The notes beneath the pieces are model-generated. The model did no database searches. It worked only from the letters and a program-made list of their open reading frames with translations, and had not been told where the DNA came from. Shown in pieces: positions 9,486 through 20,266 of a stretch of DNA of 64,000 nucleotides; the first letter of the stretch is position 1, and every line of letters begins with the position of its first letter. The stretch is from an uncultured Flavobacteriaceae bacterium (GTDB lineage: Bacteria > Bacteroidota > Bacteroidia > Flavobacteriales > Flavobacteriaceae): the NCBI GenBank assembly GCA_947494205.1, contig CANLUH010000003.1:248001-312000 (forward strand), given 5' to 3'. The position numbers were made by a program, and so were the translations under genes.

Positions 9486-11642
9486 ATGAAAAACAAATTA
9501 CTTAGTCTGTTTATTATATGTCTGTTTACTTTACTGGGGAATGCTCAATTGTCTTCAGGAGGAAGTTCATGTAATTGCGAAACAGTATTAAACCCGACAT
9601 TCGAGTTAACAGAATTTAATGCAGATGCATGTACAGCAACATTAGTGGCTAATCCGGGAGATAGCCCATGTATAGATAACTATTACCTAATTTATAAATG
9701 GTATAGAGCTAATGGAGAAGAAACGGTAGTAGCAAATAATCCATCGGTAACTTTCGAGGATTTTGGTGATTTAGGAGAAGTAAAAGTATTAGTAGAAGCA
9801 AGAGTATCACAAAGTGGTTATACCATTTGTTCTAAGGTAAGCAATTCTACTACTTTTAATGATGTTACTTGTAGTTTTAATGATGATGGAGATGTAACCA
9901 TAACTAAAAGAGCATATAGATATGATGGAGGGATAACAAATGTACGATTAGGTGTAGATGATGCAGAAGGTAATGATGTTGGTGGTACAGTTTATAAAGG
10001 ACAATTATTCGAGTGGAGAGTGGTCATAGAAAACACTACTGCAGCTGCAAGTTACAGTTTTTTCTATAATGACGAATTTCCTAACGTACCAGGTTGTGCT
10101 TTTACTACAGAAGAGATAACGATGACGCAAGGTGGTGTGACTACAGTTATTACTACAATGTCCGATTTTATAACTGTTGATCCAGGAACAACAACAATTA
10201 GTTATATCACTAGAGCTAATAATAATGCTGCTTGTGCAAATCAAACAGATGATGAAGGTAATTGTTTGCCTTACACAAATAAGTTTGGTTACGATTTCTT
10301 TATTAATCCAGGAAAAACAAGTTTAAATACCGATGTCCCTACTGAAGGGAGTGGTGTTGTAGAGAGTTCTGTATGTTTAAGGTATGGATGCCCTATGGGA
10401 TTAGCTGATGGCTTTTGTTTAGCTGCTGAAAATATGCAAGAAGGAGATATGTTAGAAGTTCCTATGAATGGACATGTATCTTTTTTCAGTGTTAGAAAAA
10501 TGGAAGGTGATATTGTATATGAATTTGATCAATTTAATGCACCAACAATAGAACTTATTCCATCTATAGCTAACAGTGGATTTACAGTGGTATTAGATGC
10601 CCCGGATAGTAATGGCGTAAGACATTTTGTAATAGAAAATCCAACTAATCCTTTTGCAACATTTAATATTTCTACGAGTAATGCATATAAACCACTATCT
10701 ATTTTATTAGAATTTAGTCAAGATTTACAAGATTGTACAACAGTGTCTGTAATGAATATGAAAATTACTAGTGGATCTAATATTGCTGATGTTTTTTTAG
10801 ATTCAGGTGTATTCTGTGTTAATTATGAAGATTATAATGATCAAATTGAAGATTATGAATCTGCATGGATTGCAACACCAACAGGGGAAACATGTGCATC
10901 TACAAATGCCCCATTAGTATTAACAGCTTTAGGGCCTTTTGAAACGCAAAACCCAAATTCAGAATATAGATGGACTAAAAATGGTGATTCTATAATAATA
11001 GGAGAATCTCAACAACTAAATGTTATATCATCTGGATTATATAAAGTTAATATTACAGATCAAAATGGTTGCGATAGAGAAGCAGATATTATAATAGACA
11101 CTTGCCCATTAACTTGCAGTTGTGGTGATTTAAATCCAGAAATAACGTTAACAGTTGAAGGCTGTTCGGTAATACCAGAAGTTTCAATGCAGAATTGTGA
11201 AAACGTTGATTTTATACAATTCGAATGGGAGTTTTCAAATGGAAATACTTTTAATGGTCAAAATCCACCACCACAATATAATTGGCCAAATGGAGGGAAC
11301 TTAACGGCAAAATTAAGAGTAAAATATGCAATAGGATTTCAAACGTGTATAGAATTAGATAAAGAAACAGCATTTATTCCATGCCGAGGACCAATAAAAA
11401 GAGAATTAAGTTTATATCCTAATCCAGCAAAAAGTAATGTTACAGTTGCTATTGAAGGAGAAGATGCTGTAAACGGAACTATAGAAGTCGTTAACATTTA
11501 TGGTGTGAAAGTTTTAGAAGTAAAAGTTTCTAAAGAAGAGATGCAATTAAACATTTCGAAATTAAGAGAAGGTATTTATTTTGTAAAACATACAGATGTA
11601 AATAAAAACACAACAGTTAAAAGGCTATCCATTAGCCAGTAA
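9486..11642 (+). CDS. Cysteine-rich secreted protein with T9SS type A sorting domain
   Basis: 718 aa. A Sec signal peptide (KNKLLSLFIICLFTLLGNAQ) is followed by a Cys-rich, beta-rich ectodomain with Ig/PKD-like segments (FKW- and EWEF-type patterns) and paired CNC/CSCGD motifs. The last ~80 residues are a T9SS type A sorting domain: LSLYPNPAKSNVTV, a central beta-strand region, then REGIYFVKH and TTVKRLSI. It should therefore cross the outer membrane through the type IX system and be surface-attached or released. There is no enzyme motif. A strong terminator follows, so it is a separate transcription unit from the RHS locus, although it may work with it at the surface. Confidence 0.8.
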   Translation: MKNKLLSLFIICLFTLLGNAQLSSGGSSCNCETVLNPTFELTEFNADACTATLVANPGDSPCIDNYYLIYKWYRANGEETVVANNPSVTFEDFGDLGEVKVLVEARVSQSGYTICSKVSNSTTFNDVTCSFNDDGDVTITKRAYRYDGGITNVRLGVDDAEGNDVGGTVYKGQLFEWRVVIENTTAAASYSFFYNDEFPNVPGCAFTTEEITMTQGGVTTVITTMSDFITVDPGTTTISYITRANNNAACANQTDDEGNCLPYTNKFGYDFFINPGKTSLNTDVPTEGSGVVESSVCLRYGCPMGLADGFCLAAENMQEGDMLEVPMNGHVSFFSVRKMEGDIVYEFDQFNAPTIELIPSIANSGFTVVLDAPDSNGVRHFVIENPTNPFATFNISTSNAYKPLSILLEFSQDLQDCTTVSVMNMKITSGSNIADVFLDSGVFCVNYEDYNDQIEDYESAWIATPTGETCASTNAPLVLTALGPFETQNPNSEYRWTKNGDSIIIGESQQLNVISSGLYKVNITDQNGCDREADIIIDTCPLTCSCGDLNPEITLTVEGCSVIPEVSMQNCENVDFIQFEWEFSNGNTFNGQNPPPQYNWPNGGNLTAKLRVKYAIGFQTCIELDKETAFIPCRGPIKRELSLYPNPAKSNVTVAIEGEDAVNGTIEVVNIYGVKVLEVKVSKEEMQLNISKLREGIYFVKHTDVNKNTTVKRLSISQ

Positions 11643-11681
11643 AGTATTGTTTTTGTGAAGAAAAGCAATTTTTAATTCAGG

Positions 11682-11716
11682 AAAACTCAAGATTTATGGT
11701 CTTGAGTTTTTTTTTG
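11682..11716 (+). terminator. Intrinsic terminator
   Basis: AAAACTCAAGA, 7-nt loop, TCTTGAGTTTT form a perfect 11-bp stem, followed by a run of T. It lies 40 bp after the preceding stop codon. Confidence 0.85.
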
Positions 11717-11828
11717 ATTTTAAAAGAAATAAAACACTTATGAATTAAATGAGGACGGATATGAAATGGTACTATTTTAAAAGCTAAAGATGTTCTAATT
11801 TTAATTTTAGTATACCAATTTTAACGTT

Positions 11829-14800
11829 ATGACGCACAAAATAAGAACCAGTAAAATATCAAAAATAATAGCTAGTTACTTAGCATTACAGCTTATTATT
11901 ACTACGGTACAGCCCACTTTTCTTTTCGCATTAACAGGAGGCCCATCGCAGCCAGAATTTAATTCATTTACACCAATTGGAACTTCAGATATGGTAAACC
12001 TATCTTCTGGAGACTTTAATTATAATATTCCAATAATGGATGTTGGTGGGTATCCATTAAATCTAGCATACGATTCTGGTATAACAATGGATCAGGAAGC
12101 ATCTTGGGTAGGTTTAGGTTGGAACCTAAACGTTGGACAAATAAATAGGCAATTAAGAGGCTTGCCAGACGATTTTAATGGAGATGAAATAACCTACGAA
12201 AATAACTTAAGAACTAATTTCACTGCAGGAATTAATACAGGAATAGACTTTCCTATATTCGGTTTTAACGAATTAGGTGAGGCAATTGGTCCTAATATTA
12301 GTTTAGGAGTAGGTATGAAATACAATAACTACAATGGTATCACTTTTAACACCAATTATGGAATAAGTTTCGATATCTCAGATCAAGTGTCTGCAGGATT
12401 AAGTATCTCTAATACTCAAGGAGAAGGAGCTACAGTAACACCTACAGTTGGTATTAAGGCAAAAAAAGATGGAATACTTAAAGATAATACTTTAAAAACT
12501 AATATTGGAGTTCCCTTTAATTCTAGACAAGGTTTAATGGGGTTAAATTTGTCAGCTTCTACATCTGGTGAATATATAGATTATGATAAGAAAAAAGGTT
12601 TAGCAACTATAAGAGACTATTCAGGGTCAACTTCAAGTCATTTGTCATTCAACGATAACTTAACTTTTAATCCAACAAGTAAATTAAGCTTTATAAATGC
12701 CAATTTAACCTTAGATTTTGGATTAGGTTTTGAGATTTTTGGACCAGAAGGGCCACAAGGACAAATTACAGGTTTTGGTTCTCTTCAAGCATTAAGGGGT
12801 GATGATAAATTAAAAACAGTTAAAGGTTTTGGGTATAAGTATTCTGAAAACGCATCACCATTAAATTCTATATTAGATTTTAATAGAGAAAATGATCGTA
12901 CGGTTACTAAAAATACTACAATGTTACCTTTTGTAAATCAAACTTACGATGTTTACTCTATAAAAGGACAAGGAATAGGTGGTATGTTTAGACCGCACAG
13001 AAGCCAAGTTGGACATGTATACGATCAAACCGTTACTTATTTTGGAATAGGTGGTAACGCAGGGTTTGAATTAGGTACAGGAACAGCCGTACATCTAGGA
13101 GCTAATGTAAAAGTAAACCCTTCTTTTACAAGGTCTGGCCGATGGGAAGGTTTAACAAATCCGAGATTAAATGACTTCTCTTTAAATAACAGTGATTTAG
13201 AAATAGATTATGAGCCTGTTTATTACAAAACAGTAGGGGAATTAACAGCAGATTTAGATACAGATTATACAGGAAGCATAATAGGAGAAAAAAATCCTAT
13301 TAAAATGAAAATTGATGGAGGAGAGTACAACCGAAGAACAGGTGTTAAGTATGATGTAAAGCAATACGATGCTAATAATGGTATTAGTTATGGAGAAGCT
13401 AATATAAACCCAGTAAGACGTAGTCAAAGAGATATAAGAACACAATCCATACAAATGGTTACTTACGGAGATGCAAAAGCAGGTAACGATGGGCAAATAC
13501 GTATAGATAAATTACCAGATGTTATTAATGATCCAGATAGTGACAATTTAGTGCCTAATAGTCACCAAATAGCTGCTAAAGTTTTAAAGCCAGATGGTAG
13601 TACTTATGTCTTTGGTGAAGCAGCATACAACACTAGAAAAGTAGAAGCAACATTTGCATTAGGAAGTAATAACGGAAACTGTTTAACGGGTTTAGTAAGT
13701 TATAGTAATCAGGAAGATTCTAGAGACAATAGTAGTGGAGTAGATCATTTTTTCAATAAAATACATACACCAGCGTATGCACATTCTTATTTGCTATCAT
13801 CAGTGTTATCTTCAGATTACGAAGATTTAACACAAGATGGACCTACAGACGACGATTTAGGAGCTTACACTAAATTCACTTACACAGCACCGCAGCAATA
13901 TAACTGGAGAGTGCCATTTAGTAGAACACTAAATGTCGGAACATACAGTCAAGGATTATTTGCAGATACAAGAGATGATAAAGGAAACTATGTTTATGGA
14001 GAAAAAGAATTAAAATATGTGCAAGAAATAGAAACGAAAACACACATAGCCATTTTTAATTTATCTAACAGAGATGATGCAGTAAGTGCAGGTAATGAAG
14101 ATGGAGGTATAGATAATAGTAGACGATTAAAAAAGATAGATAAAATTTCATTGTATTCTAAGCCAGAATATAAAAAGGCTTTAGAAGAAGGCGTAACTCC
14201 AGAACCAATTAAAGTAGCACATTTTGAGTATGGCTACGATTTATGTAAAAATATACCTAATCACGTTTCATATAGTAATGGCGTTGGTCCTGGGAAATTA
14301 ACTTTAAAAAAAGTGTATTTCACCTATAGAAAATCTAATATGGGAAAATATACACCCTATGAATTTAATTACAATGGACTTAACCCTGATTATCATTTAA
14401 AAGCATACGATGTTTGGGGGAATTACAAGCCAATTACAGGAAGTTGTGGCGTTAATGGAGAAACAACCACACCTGAGTTCCCATTTGTACAGCAAGATGA
14501 AAAAGAATTACAAGATAGTTATGCCTCTGCCTGGACTATGACTTCTATAAACCTACCATCTGGTGGAGAGTTGGCATTAGAGTATGAATCTGACGATTAT
14601 AGCCATGTGCAAGATAAAGAAGCGATGCAAATGTTTAAAGTTGTTGGAGCTGGTGATAGTACAACAAGTTTAGGTGGAACAAATTTATATCAAGGCGGAG
14701 ACGATTTCGATTTTTTATATGTAGAGATTGACAATGCTACAGCTAATGCAGAAGACTTTAGAAATAACTATTTAAAAGATATAGGTGTTTCTGATGCTAA

Positions 14801-17708
14801 TCCAATGTATTTCAGGTTTCTATTGAATATGACCAATAGTAAGTTTGACTATGTAACTGGTTATGCATTAATAGATAGAGAAGGTTCGCAAATTTTTACA
14901 CAAGGTGGAAAAACCTATGGAGCAATAAGATTAAGAAGAGTAGAAAAAGAGGGTGGTTTAATCAACTCTGGTCAAATGGTAAATCCTATAGCAAAAGCAG
15001 GATGGTATTTTGGTAGAACAAACTTAAACAGATTAGTTTATGGTATTTCTGCACCAGAAATTGATGAGCCAGGTGATTTGTTAGCATTAGGGCAATCATT
15101 TGTAGGTGCAATAGGTTCGGTTTCTGATATCTTTTTTGGTCCAAACCAAACGTTAAGAAATTTAAATTGTGCTAGAGCGTTTAAACCAGAAAAATCATGG
15201 GTAAGATTATATCATGGTGATGAAACTAAATTAGGAGGAGGTATTCGTGTAAAAAAAATAGAATTACATGATAATTGGGATTCTATGACTTCTAATATAG
15301 ATAATCCACTATATAAAAATTTCTATGGACAAGAATATTCTTATTTAAATACCGAAGGTACTACAAGTGGCGTAGCAACTTTCGAACCTAATGGAAGTAA
15401 AGAAAACCCATTAGTACAACCATTTTACGATAATCCACAGAAATTACAAGCGCCTAAAGAGTATAATTATGTGGAAAAACCAATAGGACAATCGTTATAT
15501 CCATCGCCAACAGTAACTTATGGAAGAGTTGTAACGGCAAATCTTAAAAGGGAACGTGACGTTACAGATGCCTCAGGAAATACAAGCACAGAAACCTTAG
15601 CAAAACATGCTACAGGAAGAGTAATTAATGAGTTTTATACATCAAAAGATTTTCCAACCATATCAGACTACACAGACTTAACTCCTAAAGTAGATATAAC
15701 AGGAATTTTAGGAAGCATATTAAAAGTAAGAACAAACAAAAGTTTAACCTATTCTCAAGGATTTGTTATTAGAACAAATGATATGAATGGGAAAATGAGA
15801 AGCCAAAAAGTGCAAACTGAGGGGCAAACAGGGAATGAATTTATATCTAGTGTAGAATATAAATATAACCTTAATGAAGATGGTACTTTAAATAATAACT
15901 TAGATGTGATATTGCCAAATGGAGAGGTAAGTACAAAAGTATTAGGCGAAACCTACGATATGGTACAAGATTTTAGATCTAATTATAACAGCTCTGAAGT
16001 GTTAGGGGTAGACGGTAATTTAGCAGGGATTTTAGTATTTATAGGGATTTTACCAGTACCAACATTATTACCAGTAATACAGTTTCATGAACAAGAATTA
16101 AAAACAGTAACCACAACAAAAGTGATTAATTCTGTAGGTATTTTAAAAGAAAAAATAGCCTACGATTTAGGATCAAAAGTATCTACTAAAAATGTGGCTT
16201 GGGATGCACAAACAGGAAACGTTTTATTAACCAAAACAATAAACGAGTACGATGATCATTATTTTAACTTTAATTACCCCGCCAATTGGTATTACAAAAA
16301 TATGGGGGCTGCAAGTAATAATATAAATGCCTTCGGATTTATTAAAAATGTCGCTGGAAGTAATGATTTTAGTATACATGAAATAACAGATTATAGTACA
16401 ACGCAACCAGCACAGGAGTTTTTAACAGAAGGAGATGAGTTATTGGTAAGACGATTAGTTCTTAATCCTCCACTTTCTTTTAAATACGAAATTGATAGAG
16501 CTTGGGTAGCAGGGTTTAATGGAAATCAAATACAATTAATAGATAAAGAAGGAGAACCATATCAATTAGGTATCGTAATAGGGCCGGCACTATTTCAAGT
16601 ATACCGTTCAGGATACAGGAATTTACAAGCTGCCAATATGGCTTCGGTAACCTTACAACAAAACCCAATAGTTGGTAATACAATTACAAGTGCATCAGAT
16701 TGGGTAAATTTAAATGTTGTTAACTCAAGTGCAGTAGAATATAGCGATGCTTGGAATACGCAGTGTGAGTTTAGGTTACCAAATCCTAAAGGATTAACCT
16801 TAGATGAAAATGGTGATATAGCTAACTTAGAGTCATTAGGGTTTAACCCTTATGTATTTAATGCGAAAGGGGACTGGAGAGCCATTAAATCCTATGCTTA
16901 TTTAGCAGGAAGAAATAATGGAGAAGAAGCTTTTAGTCCTAGAAACGAAGGGTTTTATAAAAAATTCACACCATTCTATAAATATGTAGGAAATCAGTGG
17001 ACAGTAGATTACAATAACTGGACTTTTGCAAGTGAAGTTACTACTTATAGTCCTTATGGAGCAGAATTAGAAAATAGAGATGCACTAGGTCGTTTTTCAT
17101 CAGCACAATACGGATACAGATATACATTACCAACAGCTGTAGGGTCAAATACGCAATATCAAGAATTAGCTTTCGATGGATTCGAAGATTACGATTACAC
17201 GCCATTAAATGGAGACTCTGCTACAGCGGTTAATCCACATTTTGGATATCAAGATGAAGTGCTAGAAAATAATAATGCTTCAATTACAAGCTTACAATCC
17301 CATTCAGGAAGAAATAGTATAAGGTTAGAAGCAGGCGCAACAGCTAAAATAGCGCATAGAGTTATAGAGTGTGATGAGGCAGGTAACGAAGTTGGAGTGC
17401 CAGTAGCAGAAGACGACACTGCTTGTATACAAGGAGGAGGATTGGGAGCTACAGCTGTAATAGATGTGCTCCAAAATGATTCTTTTGGTTCAGATGGACC
17501 AAACAGTGGAAGTATAACAATACTCTCTCCACCATCTGTAGGTTCAGCATCAATAAATAATAATAATACCCCTTTAGATCCAACCGATGATAGAATTATG
17601 TATGCTACGGTGGTTATACAAAACACATCTCTAGTTTATCAAATATGTGATGCAAACGGAGATTGTGATACCGCTACAGTGAATATTATAATCTGTGAAA
17701 AAAACTAA
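11829..17708 (+). CDS. Giant SpvB/TcB-like shell protein of the RHS locus
   Basis: 1959 aa. An N-terminal hydrophobic segment (about 11-35, ending LFALTGG) should direct Sec export. Right after it come VNLSSGDFNYNIPI and SWVGLGWNLNVGQINRQL. This is the pattern of SpvB/TcB N-terminal regions, which in ABC toxins and related RHS proteins open a YD-repeat shell. The long middle is beta-rich with YD-like strands but few canonical repeats. The C-terminus (about 1865-1959) is a cadherin/Ig-like unit (VIDVLQNDSFGSDGP, VYQICDANGDCDTATV). No T9SS sorting domain. It is first in a + strand run with the 593-aa, 238-aa and 3436-aa genes (6, 10 and 43 bp gaps), so one operon is likely. Role as part of a toxin-carrying shell is inference from family resemblance. 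Confidence 0.7.
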   Translation: MTHKIRTSKISKIIASYLALQLIITTVQPTFLFALTGGPSQPEFNSFTPIGTSDMVNLSSGDFNYNIPIMDVGGYPLNLAYDSGITMDQEASWVGLGWNLNVGQINRQLRGLPDDFNGDEITYENNLRTNFTAGINTGIDFPIFGFNELGEAIGPNISLGVGMKYNNYNGITFNTNYGISFDISDQVSAGLSISNTQGEGATVTPTVGIKAKKDGILKDNTLKTNIGVPFNSRQGLMGLNLSASTSGEYIDYDKKKGLATIRDYSGSTSSHLSFNDNLTFNPTSKLSFINANLTLDFGLGFEIFGPEGPQGQITGFGSLQALRGDDKLKTVKGFGYKYSENASPLNSILDFNRENDRTVTKNTTMLPFVNQTYDVYSIKGQGIGGMFRPHRSQVGHVYDQTVTYFGIGGNAGFELGTGTAVHLGANVKVNPSFTRSGRWEGLTNPRLNDFSLNNSDLEIDYEPVYYKTVGELTADLDTDYTGSIIGEKNPIKMKIDGGEYNRRTGVKYDVKQYDANNGISYGEANINPVRRSQRDIRTQSIQMVTYGDAKAGNDGQIRIDKLPDVINDPDSDNLVPNSHQIAAKVLKPDGSTYVFGEAAYNTRKVEATFALGSNNGNCLTGLVSYSNQEDSRDNSSGVDHFFNKIHTPAYAHSYLLSSVLSSDYEDLTQDGPTDDDLGAYTKFTYTAPQQYNWRVPFSRTLNVGTYSQGLFADTRDDKGNYVYGEKELKYVQEIETKTHIAIFNLSNRDDAVSAGNEDGGIDNSRRLKKIDKISLYSKPEYKKALEEGVTPEPIKVAHFEYGYDLCKNIPNHVSYSNGVGPGKLTLKKVYFTYRKSNMGKYTPYEFNYNGLNPDYHLKAYDVWGNYKPITGSCGVNGETTTPEFPFVQQDEKELQDSYASAWTMTSINLPSGGELALEYESDDYSHVQDKEAMQMFKVVGAGDSTTSLGGTNLYQGGDDFDFLYVEIDNATANAEDFRNNYLKDIGVSDANPMYFRFLLNMTNSKFDYVTGYALIDREGSQIFTQGGKTYGAIRLRRVEKEGGLINSGQMVNPIAKAGWYFGRTNLNRLVYGISAPEIDEPGDLLALGQSFVGAIGSVSDIFFGPNQTLRNLNCARAFKPEKSWVRLYHGDETKLGGGIRVKKIELHDNWDSMTSNIDNPLYKNFYGQEYSYLNTEGTTSGVATFEPNGSKENPLVQPFYDNPQKLQAPKEYNYVEKPIGQSLYPSPTVTYGRVVTANLKRERDVTDASGNTSTETLAKHATGRVINEFYTSKDFPTISDYTDLTPKVDITGILGSILKVRTNKSLTYSQGFVIRTNDMNGKMRSQKVQTEGQTGNEFISSVEYKYNLNEDGTLNNNLDVILPNGEVSTKVLGETYDMVQDFRSNYNSSEVLGVDGNLAGILVFIGILPVPTLLPVIQFHEQELKTVTTTKVINSVGILKEKIAYDLGSKVSTKNVAWDAQTGNVLLTKTINEYDDHYFNFNYPANWYYKNMGAASNNINAFGFIKNVAGSNDFSIHEITDYSTTQPAQEFLTEGDELLVRRLVLNPPLSFKYEIDRAWVAGFNGNQIQLIDKEGEPYQLGIVIGPALFQVYRSGYRNLQAANMASVTLQQNPIVGNTITSASDWVNLNVVNSSAVEYSDAWNTQCEFRLPNPKGLTLDENGDIANLESLGFNPYVFNAKGDWRAIKSYAYLAGRNNGEEAFSPRNEGFYKKFTPFYKYVGNQWTVDYNNWTFASEVTTYSPYGAELENRDALGRFSSAQYGYRYTLPTAVGSNTQYQELAFDGFEDYDYTPLNGDSATAVNPHFGYQDEVLENNNASITSLQSHSGRNSIRLEAGATAKIAHRVIECDEAGNEVGVPVAEDDTACIQGGGLGATAVIDVLQNDSFGSDGPNSGSITILSPPSVGSASINNNNTPLDPTDDRIMYATVVIQNTSLVYQICDANGDCDTATVNIIICEKN

Positions 17709-17714
17709 GAAGTC

Positions 17715-19496
17715 ATGTTGAAAAAAATTATAATTACAGTAATAGTATTAGTATTTGGACTTCAGTTAAATGCTCAAGAAAAGTATACCGATGAAGAAAT
17801 TGGTTTTGATGAGAAATCTTATGTTGAGGGGTATTTAGAAGAAGGTCTAAATAGAAAAGAAATAGAACAATTTGTAATAGAAATTAGAGCGAAATATTTA
17901 GAGTATTTTTTAAATAAAAAAGACTTAGTTAGTTCAGTAAATACTAACATCGATGGCTGTCTCAATTTAGGGATAGAACAAGGAAATTTTGATGGGTGGT
18001 GCCATATGGAAGGTCTTTTCATTGAGTATAATCCAACAGATGGATATGATATTAATTATTCTGGGAATCTTATTTGTTCTCCAGGGAATATCCCATCAGA
18101 TTCATCCACGTGTAATGATGAGAACCGTCTTGAAATAGTAACTCAAACTGATATAGAAAATGATATCCTATTTGCAGATTTCACTTCTGTTATTGAAGGA
18201 GATTTTGCTATGAAATTAGGTAATTCATGTAATAATGGAAGACTAGATAGAATTCAGAATACGTTTACAGTAACATCTTCTAATACTGTTATAGATTATA
18301 ATTATGCTATAGCTTTACAAGATGCAGGAGGTGTTTGTGGTCATATTAATTATGAAGGTATACCTCCATCTAGTTGTGATGTTAATAACCCTCCACCAGT
18401 AGGAACAGTAATTACTAAACATGAGAAGCCGTTTTTTAGGGTATTCCTTGAAGATGCAGATGGTGACAAAATTGAATGCTCAGAATTTTTAATTTTTGCA
18501 GATGATAGAATATTTAGTTTCGATAAAAAAATGGATATTCCTGGAGTTCCAGGAGGAGATTTTTTAATTAGAGATTGGAGACAAAATAGTATTAATTTAT
18601 TAGATTATGTTAATCTTAATGATGAAGTAACTATAGTGGCAGAAGTAGCAGATTGTGGTCAAACTCTTCACTCTGGATATGCTTATTTTGAAGCTTCTTG
18701 TGGAACAGCTAATATTAATGAAGTGGAAATCACAGCGGCTCCAACTCCTAAGTGTATTAATGAAACGATTACTTTTTCACCCTCAGAAATAGTTGAAGAT
18801 TTTATCTGGACTTTTTACGATTTAGATGGGGAAACTGTACTAGATGTTTCTATGGATACAAGTCCCACATTTACTTACAGCGAGCCAGGGTTTTATATAG
18901 TAACATATGGCTTGCCTAATACGGGAACAACTGCAAATTGCCCAGAAAATAACCCTTCAATTTTAGTAGAAATAGAAGACTGTGCATCCTCTAATGATGC
19001 GTGTAATGATTGTTATTCGTTTAAACCAAAACCAGATACACAATATGTTATAAGTGCTTGGGTAAAAGAAGAGACACCAGGTCAAGTGAAAACTTATGAA
19101 AATTCAAGTATAAAAATAAAGTATTTAAATGGAGATGAGGTTACTGTAAGTGAGCAATTATTTTGGCCAAAAGGAAGAATAATAGAAGGTTGGCAACGTA
19201 TTTATAAAGAATTTACAATACCAGAAAATACAGTAACAGTAGAATTGGTATTACAAAATAGAAATACAGTTCCTACATATTTCGACGATATAAGGATCCA
19301 CCCATTTAATGGTAACATGAAATCGTTTGTGTACGATCCAATTACGCAACGATTAATGGCTGAGTTAGACGAAAACAATTATAGTACATTTTACGAATAC
19401 GATAGCGAAGGCGGTTTAATTAGAGTTAAAAAAGAAACTCAAAAAGGTGTGTATACCATTCAGGAAACACGTTCAAAATCAAGCATTAAAGACTAG
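17715..19496 (+). CDS. RHS-locus companion protein with terminal YD repeat
   Basis: 593 aa with its own signal peptide (hydrophobic stretch ending LQLNAQ). It has a Cys-rich first half and a PKD-like segment (FSPSEIVEDFIWTFYD, TYSEPGFYIVTY). A carbohydrate-binding-like beta domain follows (DTQYVISAWVKEE, then YFDDIRIHPFNG), and the end reads FVYDPITQRLMAELDEN and YSTFYEYDSEGGLIRVKKE. In my recollection of Bacteroidetes RHS clusters this C-terminal pattern normally ends the large shell protein itself. It may therefore be the detached tail of the 1959-aa protein, now exported on its own. It starts 6 bp after the preceding gene, implying translational coupling. Function unknown otherwise. Confidence 0.6.
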   Translation: MLKKIIITVIVLVFGLQLNAQEKYTDEEIGFDEKSYVEGYLEEGLNRKEIEQFVIEIRAKYLEYFLNKKDLVSSVNTNIDGCLNLGIEQGNFDGWCHMEGLFIEYNPTDGYDINYSGNLICSPGNIPSDSSTCNDENRLEIVTQTDIENDILFADFTSVIEGDFAMKLGNSCNNGRLDRIQNTFTVTSSNTVIDYNYAIALQDAGGVCGHINYEGIPPSSCDVNNPPPVGTVITKHEKPFFRVFLEDADGDKIECSEFLIFADDRIFSFDKKMDIPGVPGGDFLIRDWRQNSINLLDYVNLNDEVTIVAEVADCGQTLHSGYAYFEASCGTANINEVEITAAPTPKCINETITFSPSEIVEDFIWTFYDLDGETVLDVSMDTSPTFTYSEPGFYIVTYGLPNTGTTANCPENNPSILVEIEDCASSNDACNDCYSFKPKPDTQYVISAWVKEETPGQVKTYENSSIKIKYLNGDEVTVSEQLFWPKGRIIEGWQRIYKEFTIPENTVTVELVLQNRNTVPTYFDDIRIHPFNGNMKSFVYDPITQRLMAELDENNYSTFYEYDSEGGLIRVKKETQKGVYTIQETRSKSSIKD

Positions 19497-19506
19497 ACTA
19501 ATAATT

Positions 19507-20223
19507 ATGAAAACAATAGCACTATATATCATTGCCTTTTTAATTTCTGGAGTAGCAGTAGCGCAAAACGCTACAGATGTTTTTGAAAATTACTTAGAGC
19601 AAAAGAAAAAAGAAAGCAATTTTCAAGTAGATATAACGTATGCCTTATATAAAGGAAAAGAGGGTAAAAAAGCTTATGAGTCATACAAAGGTGTGCAAGC
19701 TGGAAGCAATGATGCGGTGTATCAAAAACTTGGAGATATGGAATTGATTCAAGGTAAAAACTTTATTGTTAAGTTGAATAAAGAAGAAAAAGCAATGTTA
19801 GTAGGCTATTCTTCAAAACCTATTGTACCGCAGTTAAACCAAATAGACAACACTAAAATATTACAGCTTTTCGAAGAAAAAATTTTAAAAGATGAAGGTG
19901 GTTTTTGGAAACTAATATTAACCTCTAACACTTCAGAATTAAGTCAGTTTTCAAGTGTGGAGCTACTATTAGACAAGTCTAATTATACATTAGTAAAGCA
20001 GATTTTTAATTATAGTGCTGTTTCAGATTTTTCACAATACGATACAAGTAAAACAGAACAAGATCTTAATAATCCGAGATTAGAAATTACCTATAAAAAT
20101 TATTCAAATACAGTTAAGATAGATTCAGAAGTATTTAAAAGTACACACTATTTCTCTTATAAGAATAATAAACTAAGTGCTGCATCAACTTATAAAGGTT
20201 TTGAGATTATACCAATAAATTAA
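19507..20223 (+). CDS. Secreted protein of unknown function (possibly LolA-like fold)
   Basis: 238 aa with the signal peptide MKTIALYIIAFLISGVAVAQ. The ATG at 19507 is chosen over a further-upstream in-frame start because it gives a clean signal peptide and avoids a 50-bp overlap with the 593-aa gene. The mature part alternates charged beta-strands (LIQGKNFIVKLNKEEKAML, VELLLDKSNYTLVKQIFNY), as in outer-membrane lipoprotein-carrier-like folds, but I see no decisive motif. Between two RHS shell genes and in the same direction, it may assist folding or transit of those proteins across the periplasm (inference). Confidence 0.55.
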   Translation: MKTIALYIIAFLISGVAVAQNATDVFENYLEQKKKESNFQVDITYALYKGKEGKKAYESYKGVQAGSNDAVYQKLGDMELIQGKNFIVKLNKEEKAMLVGYSSKPIVPQLNQIDNTKILQLFEEKILKDEGGFWKLILTSNTSELSQFSSVELLLDKSNYTLVKQIFNYSAVSDFSQYDTSKTEQDLNNPRLEITYKNYSNTVKIDSEVFKSTHYFSYKNNKLSAASTYKGFEIIPIN

Positions 20224-20266
20224 GTCGCATACAGATTAAAAAATAATATACACAAAAGTCACAGTT

